Below are positions 6,321 to 10,408 of a stretch of DNA of 10,408 bases, in pieces. Below the pieces are notes generated by a model. It saw nothing but the letters and a program-made list of their open reading frames with translations. It had not been told where the DNA came from and ran no database searches. Each line of letters begins with the position of its first letter. The first letter of the stretch is position 1. The stretch is from an uncultured archaeon (GTDB taxonomy: Archaea; Halobacteriota; Methanosarcinia; Methanotrichales; Methanotrichaceae): the NCBI GenBank assembly GCA_902385025.1, contig CABMDX010000189.1, positions 1 to 10,408 of the forward strand, written 5' to 3'. The position numbers and the translations under genes are program-made.

Positions 6321-7904
6321 TCATGCCTTCCGTACCTCAAGGAAGCTATCGACATTGTAAATTCCGTAAAGGGGATCCGAATACCAGCCAGTGAAGACCT
6401 TGTTATAGGGAGTCACGATCCGGCTCCAATAAAGGGCAATTCCCGGCAGATTGGCAGCATAGTAATCCTGCACCTGATAGGCATATTCCTTGAGCTCCGA
6501 CTGACTCGTGGCCGCGAGAATCCCGTCGCATAGCTTCAGAAATGCCGGATCATCCACATTATGCAGGACGCCTTCGCCTGTGCGAGTGGAATCAAAGTAG
6601 CCTGTTCCCCAGTTGGCATGCATGAGCATTCCCCAGGGTGTGCTCCTGGTGATGGTCATATCGTATTCATAGGCATCCTTCTGCTTGATCCAGGTGCTGG
6701 AGTCGACGCTCTTTATCTCTGCATTAATTCCAAGGTCCTTAAGGTATCCGATTACAAGCTCTGTGGGCCTCTGATAATCAGTGCGGGTGAGGAATGTGAG
6801 CTTGATTGCCTTTCCATCCTTTCCATCCAGTATGCCATCGCCGTTTGAGTCCTTATATCCCGCTTCGCTCAAGAGTTCCCTGGCCTTGCTGAGATTGTAC
6901 TGCAGCTTCCTTGTTTCCTTGAAGTCCATCATGCTTGGTGGAACAAATCCGGCATTAGGAACCTGGCCATATCCCAGGGCATCAAGATTGAGAATTTCGC
7001 TGTAATTGAGGGCATAGGAGAGAGCCTTTCTGAATTCGAGGTCAGACATGGGCTCCTTCTTCAGATTCATAGCCAGGAAGGTGAGGCCGATATTGTCCTT
7101 TTCGATGAAGTCGAAGTTTCCGGTGTCTTTTAGCTTTTGTATGCTGGTGTAGGGGTAGGATCCTGCGTATTTATAAAAGGCGTCGACCTCACCCTTTTCA
7201 AGAGCCATGGAGAGGACATCCATATTGCTGAAGGTATGAATCTCTATGGAATCGAAATAGGGAGAACTGCCTTTCCAGTAGGGATTCTTCTTGAAGTAAA
7301 TGACTCCGGCATCAGTATCAATCTTGGAGATATAATAGGGCCCAAAGCCCACCACTTCGCCATTATTCACATACTCCAGCGGTTTGTCGATCTTCTCCCA
7401 GATGTGCCTTGGAAGAATGGTGTAGGTTGCAAACTCCAGATTGAGGCGAGAGTAGGGCTTGTTCAGCTTGAAGACCACCGCGTTTCCATCCACGGAAATG
7501 TTCTCCACGGTCTTCTTGATCCAGCCTGCAGATGGAGATTTGTCTGCCAGATAATTAAAAGTGAACATAACATCATCAGGAGTCAATTTCTCTCCATCGC
7601 TCCAATAGAAGTTGTCTCTGATGAAGAACTTCCAGATCATGCCGTCTTTCGAGACTTCAGCGCGATCCGCCGTCAATCCCACGATGCTTCCATTCTCTGC
7701 CATCTTCATGAGCGTGGGATTGGAGAGATGGGAAAAGACTCCAAGACTGCTGTCTCCGAGAAGGCTCGCGGACTTAACGACACTGGGTGAGCCGATCTTC
7801 AAGACCGTCCCAGATACTTCACCTGCACACTGCCCCTGAATGGCGAGAATAAGCATAAAAAGAATAAATCCCGCCATCAGCCGACCAAGACGATGTTTCA
7901 TCAC
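6321..7904 (-). CDS. ABC importer solute-binding protein, family 5 (peptide/nickel type)
   Basis: This is the extracytoplasmic receptor that would capture the substrate and deliver it to the two permeases. It is 527 residues, the normal length for family 5. A signal peptide occupies about 1-28 (GFILFMLILAIQG). A Cys at 26 is not in a proper lipobox (GQC), so lipid anchoring is doubtful. Family signatures are WKFFIRDNFYWSDGEKLTPDDVMFT (91-115, split as read), GFGPYYI (187-192) and LEFRKALSYALN (289-300). An EF-hand-like loop, DSNGDGILDGKD, lies at 352-363 and may bind calcium. The C-terminal YAANLPGIALYW (482-493) is typical. Whether it binds peptides, Ni chelates or another small molecule cannot be decided here. 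The first codon is GTG 7904, followed by ATG 7901; AAGGAG at 7913-7918 is 8 nt before the GTG. It is first in the operon. Confidence 0.94.
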   Translation of the reverse strand: MMKHRLGRLMAGFILFMLILAIQGQCAGEVSGTVLKIGSPSVVKSASLLGDSSLGVFSHLSNPTLMKMAENGSIVGLTADRAEVSKDGMIWKFFIRDNFYWSDGEKLTPDDVMFTFNYLADKSPSAGWIKKTVENISVDGNAVVFKLNKPYSRLNLEFATYTILPRHIWEKIDKPLEYVNNGEVVGFGPYYISKIDTDAGVIYFKKNPYWKGSSPYFDSIEIHTFSNMDVLSMALEKGEVDAFYKYAGSYPYTSIQKLKDTGNFDFIEKDNIGLTFLAMNLKKEPMSDLEFRKALSYALNYSEILNLDALGYGQVPNAGFVPPSMMDFKETRKLQYNLSKARELLSEAGYKDSNGDGILDGKDGKAIKLTFLTRTDYQRPTELVIGYLKDLGINAEIKSVDSSTWIKQKDAYEYDMTITRSTPWGMLMHANWGTGYFDSTRTGEGVLHNVDDPAFLKLCDGILAATSQSELKEYAYQVQDYYAANLPGIALYWSRIVTPYNKVFTGWYSDPLYGIYNVDSFLEVRKA

Positions 7905-7943
7905 GGTTTAAGCTCCTTAATTGCTACGAAAATCATTTTTAGG

Positions 7944-7952
7944 TATAATAAA
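7944..7952 (-). promoter_or_regulatory. TATA box candidate for the importer operon
   Basis: The - strand reads TTTATTATA. A start site 24-26 nt downstream would lie near 7922, giving a short leader of about 18 nt that still includes the AAGGAG ribosome site. Spacing and sequence are both good for an archaeal promoter. Confidence 0.55.
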
Positions 7953-7959
7953 TTTGTGG

Positions 7960-7996
7960 CCAATATCAAATTATATGAATTTGTGCATGATATTGG
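7960..7996. promoter_or_regulatory. Inverted repeat upstream of the operon promoter, candidate operator
   Basis: CCAATATCA (7960-7968) is the exact reverse complement of TGATATTGG (7988-7996), with a 19-nt spacer. Each arm is preceded on the + strand by a copy of AATTTGTG (7951-7958 and 7978-7985). GGTATA also occurs on both sides (7942 and 7995). The whole array sits directly upstream of the operon's TATA box. A dimeric or tetrameric regulator could bind it; which one is not shown by the sequence. Confidence 0.45.
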
Positions 7997-8150
7997 TATA
8001 GAATGAATATGAGGTATTGAAAATCCCATTGTCAAATGAGCTGTTCAATGCCCTGATGAAAAGCAATTGGGACATTAATCAGCAGCTAAAAGAGGTAGTG
8101 CGGAGGCGAGAGATCTCACCATTCCGCTATTGTGGCTCGCAGCTAATTTT

Positions 8151-8423
8151 TCAGGCGCTCGCCTCCTTCGATGGGAGTATAACGGTGGCATTTGCTGCCT
8201 GGCACAGAGTTCCATCGAAGTCCTCTTTCCAGACCACCAGGTCCACTTTATGATCATCCTTATCAACATACTTCCGGGTCACGTATGCTTTGGCGGTGAG
8301 AACATCGCTAACCTTGCCGTGCCCGGTAACGCTCTTGCCCTCAAGTGATGGCACCTGTGCGATGATATCATCGGCCAGAGCGCCATTTCTCCGGCTAAAG
8401 GATTTCGATCTTTTCGGATTCAT
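8151..8423 (-). pseudogene. MaoC/hotdog-like C-terminal fragment
   Basis: The frame from ATG 8423 to TGA 8151-8153 encodes 90 residues. The second half, DVLTAKAYVTRKYVDK followed by KVDLVVWKEDFDGTLCQAANATVILPS, matches the final beta-strands of MaoC-like hotdog dehydratases. In that family a G-D-x-(I/L)-T-x-(K/R)-G-x-V strand leads to D-x-W-x-E-(N/D)-x-x-G and ends in A-x-V-x-L-P. The N-terminal half of the fold, including the hydratase D-x-N-x-x-H motif, is missing. The residues before DVLT do not resemble the family, and no ribosome binding site precedes the ATG. It is therefore best read as a remnant of a lost acyl-CoA hydratase-like gene. A short functional protein cannot be excluded, because the frame is open. 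Confidence 0.45.
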
Positions 8424-8541
8424 AATATCGCCAGAGCCCGGATGATAGCATCTCTTGAACGAGTAATAAAACCAAGACCGAACGAACCGGAGATGCACAG
8501 AGAGATTTAGGGATGAAATCCGCAAAAGAGGGTTCGATTAA

Positions 8542-8890
8542 TTGTTTAGACGTTCAGAACAGTTCTGCTATCCTACTTTAGCCAAAGTCGCCGAGAGCTA
8601 TGGGGCCGAGGTCACAAAGATGTGCTTCAGAAGAGGTGGAGGCCGAGCCCGAAGCCCTGCGCAGCCTCGATCACAGAGCAAGAATTGTGCTTGCCCTATT
8701 TGCCGGAAAGGAGACCATCACCGCCCCCCAGGTGGCCGCCGAGCTGGGCCTGTCCGAGCGCATGGCAGGAAACCTTCTTGGGACCTGAATGAAAGACGGA
8801 TGGCTACAGATATTAAATCCCTCACGGCGCAGGAGAAGCTACAGTTTATCGGCAATAAATCGGCAGCTTATCGGCAATGCCTATGAATAA
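8542..8890 (+). pseudogene. C-terminal winged-helix (HTH) domain remnant with frameshift and stop
   Basis: Two frames and one stop must be joined to read one protein. PTLAKVAESYGAEVTKM (frame from 8542) continues after an extra base near 8623 as ASEEVEAEPEALRSLDH. A helix-turn-helix follows, reading ITAPQVAAELGLSERMA, then NLLGT. There a TGA (8786-8788) stands where a Trp (TGG) is expected, and the same frame goes on with KDGWLQILNPSRRRRSYSLS to TAA 8888-8890. The HTH plus the wing-like basic segment looks like the DNA-binding C-terminus of a larger protein. A stop immediately before 8542 removes anything upstream. I cannot name the parent family. It is probably a residue of a regulator or mobile-element-linked gene. 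Confidence 0.6.
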
Positions 8891-8980
8891 GGTGAGAACG
8901 ATCAGAGATTGCAGAGAAAGGCTTGATCCCGAATAGTATCCACGCAGCCACCCATGTCTGAAGAAGGCGATCCGGCCATA

Positions 8981-9036
8981 AGAAAAGGGCGGCGGGACTT
9001 CGCAGCAATTCACGCCGCCGAAACTTGTTTTTTATT
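8981..9036. terminator. GC-rich hairpin with T-rich flanks on both strands, candidate bidirectional terminator
   Basis: GGCGGCG (8988-8994) pairs with CGCCGCC (9013-9019) around an 18-nt loop. On the + strand it is followed by TTTTTTATT (9028-9036). On the - strand the stem is followed almost at once by TTTTCTT (8981-8986 region). It lies between the + strand winged-helix remnant and the - strand decarboxylase-like gene, which converge on it. Confidence 0.55.
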
Positions 9037-9063
9037 AGGTTTTGTCTCAGTCTTCTAGCCTGT

Positions 9064-10269
9064 TCAGGCCGTACCCTTCATCACACCATACCTAGTTCCC
9101 ATGAGGATATGTTTTCCTACCATGGCGTTCAATTCAAATCTGGCATCCTTTTGGAAGAGCATGACGAAATCCGACCCGCCAAAGAGGAAGTTTCCAAGCA
9201 TGTCCCCCTTCTCATGAGTAGATCCAGCCGTCACATTGTCCTCGAAATTGACCGATGACACCTGGGCCATGCCCATGGGAATAAGGGCCACAAGGCCATA
9301 TTTGCCTGTATCAACTATCGCATAGCCACGGGTCTGAGAAAACTGCCAGCCTGTGGAATCGATAGGATCATACTTGCCCTCTGTTTCATTCCACGAGACC
9401 TCCAAGGCGACGTTTTGCACAATATTTTTCATTTCTTTGACCGTTCCGCCCACAGCGAAATGATATCGGTGATAGTCATTGACATTCAGGAAGGTATGTG
9501 TAAGCACGCCATCTGCAAAGGCATCCTTGTACTGACTGTCATTGCCCAACAGATCCTCGATGCTGTAATAATGCACCAATTTGACCTTCAATCCACCATC
9601 AGCCTGGATCGTTGAATTGCTGTCAATCGCCCATACACCCTGAGGGACGGAATCAGCAGGCGAGACAACGATGCTGGTATCATTGGGCTCGGCGATGGGG
9701 CGCTGCTTTGGAGACGACAGGTATCTCGAGAAGAAGCGATTGAAAGTGTTCCAGTTTGATGGCGACTCGTACCAATCGCCCTGCAAACCATAGCTTGGGT
9801 CGTTATAGAACTGCTGGAAAGTCTCGTTGTTCCATGAATCCTCGGTATCAAGGAATGCTCCCCAGGTCACGGAAAAATTGTAGAGCCATGCAGAAAAGGG
9901 CGGATAGTACTGAATCGTATTCCTGTAGAGGCCCTTATTCAATAGCTCAGGCAGGGGTTGATCAACCAGGAAGTAGAAGTAGCAAATGCTTTGCAGTATT
10001 TGATCGCGCGTTAAATCAGTTGGATTCTCAAGAACATCTTGAGGGATCAGTTCTGATGCACTATCAATATAATCATAGTATTGCGATAAGTTCTGAACAG
10101 GATTTGTACTCGGATCAGAATTATTTAATTTGGCTTCGGCGATAGATTTTTCCAGCATTTTTCCGATCTCGGGATTCGTCTCCACTAGTTTTATGAGATC
10201 TTGTGTTATCGCCTTATGATTATCCTCGCCAATCGAGACTGTGCTTATGGCCAGGATCGATGCAGCCAA
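9064..10269 (-). CDS. Exported phosphatidylserine-decarboxylase-like protein
   Basis: Pyruvoyl-dependent phosphatidylserine decarboxylases cleave themselves at a Gly-Ser bond and turn phosphatidylserine into phosphatidylethanolamine. This protein (401 residues from TTG 10269) has the family's order of motifs: FNRFFSRYL (176-184), SPADS with the catalytic Asp206, NDYHRYH with His267, ALIPMGMAQVSSV (328-340), then KGDMLGNFLFGGSDF, where Ser366 would be the self-cleavage serine. A non-family N-terminal part of about 170 residues precedes these. Unlike usual PSDs it begins with a signal-peptide-like segment and carries about nine N-X-S/T sequons, so it is probably outside the membrane. The frame upstream of TTG 10269 is open and reads LRLAIVI, a natural extension of the signal peptide, but has no ATG, GTG or TTG. 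The true start is therefore uncertain. The substrate could be a lipid or another amino acid derivative. It is apparently monocistronic. Confidence 0.82.
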   Translation of the reverse strand: MAASILAISTVSIGEDNHKAITQDLIKLVETNPEIGKMLEKSIAEAKLNNSDPSTNPVQNLSQYYDYIDSASELIPQDVLENPTDLTRDQILQSICYFYFLVDQPLPELLNKGLYRNTIQYYPPFSAWLYNFSVTWGAFLDTEDSWNNETFQQFYNDPSYGLQGDWYESPSNWNTFNRFFSRYLSSPKQRPIAEPNDTSIVVSPADSVPQGVWAIDSNSTIQADGGLKVKLVHYYSIEDLLGNDSQYKDAFADGVLTHTFLNVNDYHRYHFAVGGTVKEMKNIVQNVALEVSWNETEGKYDPIDSTGWQFSQTRGYAIVDTGKYGLVALIPMGMAQVSSVNFEDNVTAGSTHEKGDMLGNFLFGGSDFVMLFQKDARFELNAMVGKHILMGTRYGVMKGTA

Positions 10270-10362
10270 TATTACTATTGCTAACCTTAACTCCGCGAAT
10301 ATGGGGAATAGAAGGAGCTCCTCATAGATGATTTAGCCTATTGGTTCATATTTCCTCGAAAG

Positions 10363-10372
10363 CTTAATAAAC
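10363..10372 (-). promoter_or_regulatory. TATA box candidate for the decarboxylase-like gene
   Basis: The - strand reads GTTTATTAAG. A start site would fall near 10340. The leader then contains GAGGAG (10316-10322 region) and GCGGAG (about 10289-10294) as possible ribosome sites, but no canonical in-frame start codon follows either at the right distance. Confidence 0.4.
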
Positions 10373-10408
10373 CACTATTCCCTACATGGCGAATATGGAA
10401 TCTTGGGC

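Noticed and set aside
5933..6394. 153-codon + strand frame opposite the methyltransferase remnant
   Set aside because: Antisense to the remnant and to the end of the binding-protein gene; no recognisable domain. The - strand reading shows SAM-binding motif similarity instead.
7137..7790. 217-codon + strand frame opposite the solute-binding protein gene
   Set aside because: Long, but wholly antisense to a clear family 5 binding protein; its length follows from the codon bias of the real gene.
8017..8253. Open + strand frame starting TTG after GAGGTA
   Set aside because: The first 35 codons (NELFNALMKSNWDINQQLKE) look protein-like and might be another remnant, but the rest is antisense to the hotdog fragment and I recognise nothing.
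10292..10402. Imperfect direct repeat GCGAATATGGGGAAT / GCGAATATGGAAT about 94 bp apart
   Set aside because: Short and imperfect in AT-rich DNA; could be chance. No flanking mobile-element signs.

Overview
The window reads as a chromosomal segment of a methanogenic archaeon, most like Methanothrix (Methanosaeta) or a relative in the Methanosarcinales. I infer this from AT-rich TATA-like boxes without bacterial -35 elements, GGAGG/GAGGT ribosome binding sites, exported proteins dense in N-glycosylation sequons, and the style of the repeat-domain protein at the left edge. No database was searched, so the taxonomic call is inference. No tRNA, rRNA, CRISPR array or intact mobile element was seen.

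Left part (1-2042): the 3' end of a + strand gene for a surface protein built of tandem ~80-residue carboxypeptidase-regulatory-like repeats, followed by a hairpin/T-run terminator; a small exported protein of unknown function (540-1103, +); and, convergent with it, another small exported unknown (1315-1734, -). The - strand unknown has a good Shine-Dalgarno site and a long untranslated leader.

Centre (2043-7904, all - strand): one compact operon for a peptide/nickel-type (Dpp/Opp/Nik) ABC importer. It encodes, in transcription order, a family 5 solute-binding protein, a decayed SAM-dependent methyltransferase, two permeases, two ATPases and a small unknown ORF. Neighbouring genes overlap or lie within 7 nt of each other. 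The methyltransferase carries a frameshift, an in-frame stop, a damaged SAM-binding glycine motif and apparently an internal deletion, while all five transporter genes look intact. A TATA box and an inverted repeat (CCAATATCA-N19-TGATATTGG) lie upstream of the operon and may be its promoter and operator.

Right part (7905-10408): a stretch of gene remnants, namely a MaoC/hotdog-like C-terminal fragment (-) and a winged-helix C-terminal fragment (+) with a frameshift and a TGA stop. A GC-rich hairpin with T-rich flanks on both sides follows and could end transcription in both directions. The last gene, on the - strand, encodes a phosphatidylserine-decarboxylase-like protein that keeps the catalytic Asp/His/Ser motifs but appears to be exported. 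It lacks an obvious canonical start codon in front of its signal peptide.

The points that best deserve follow-up are the dying methyltransferase inside an otherwise intact transporter operon, the operator-like repeat in front of that operon, and the secreted decarboxylase-like protein.
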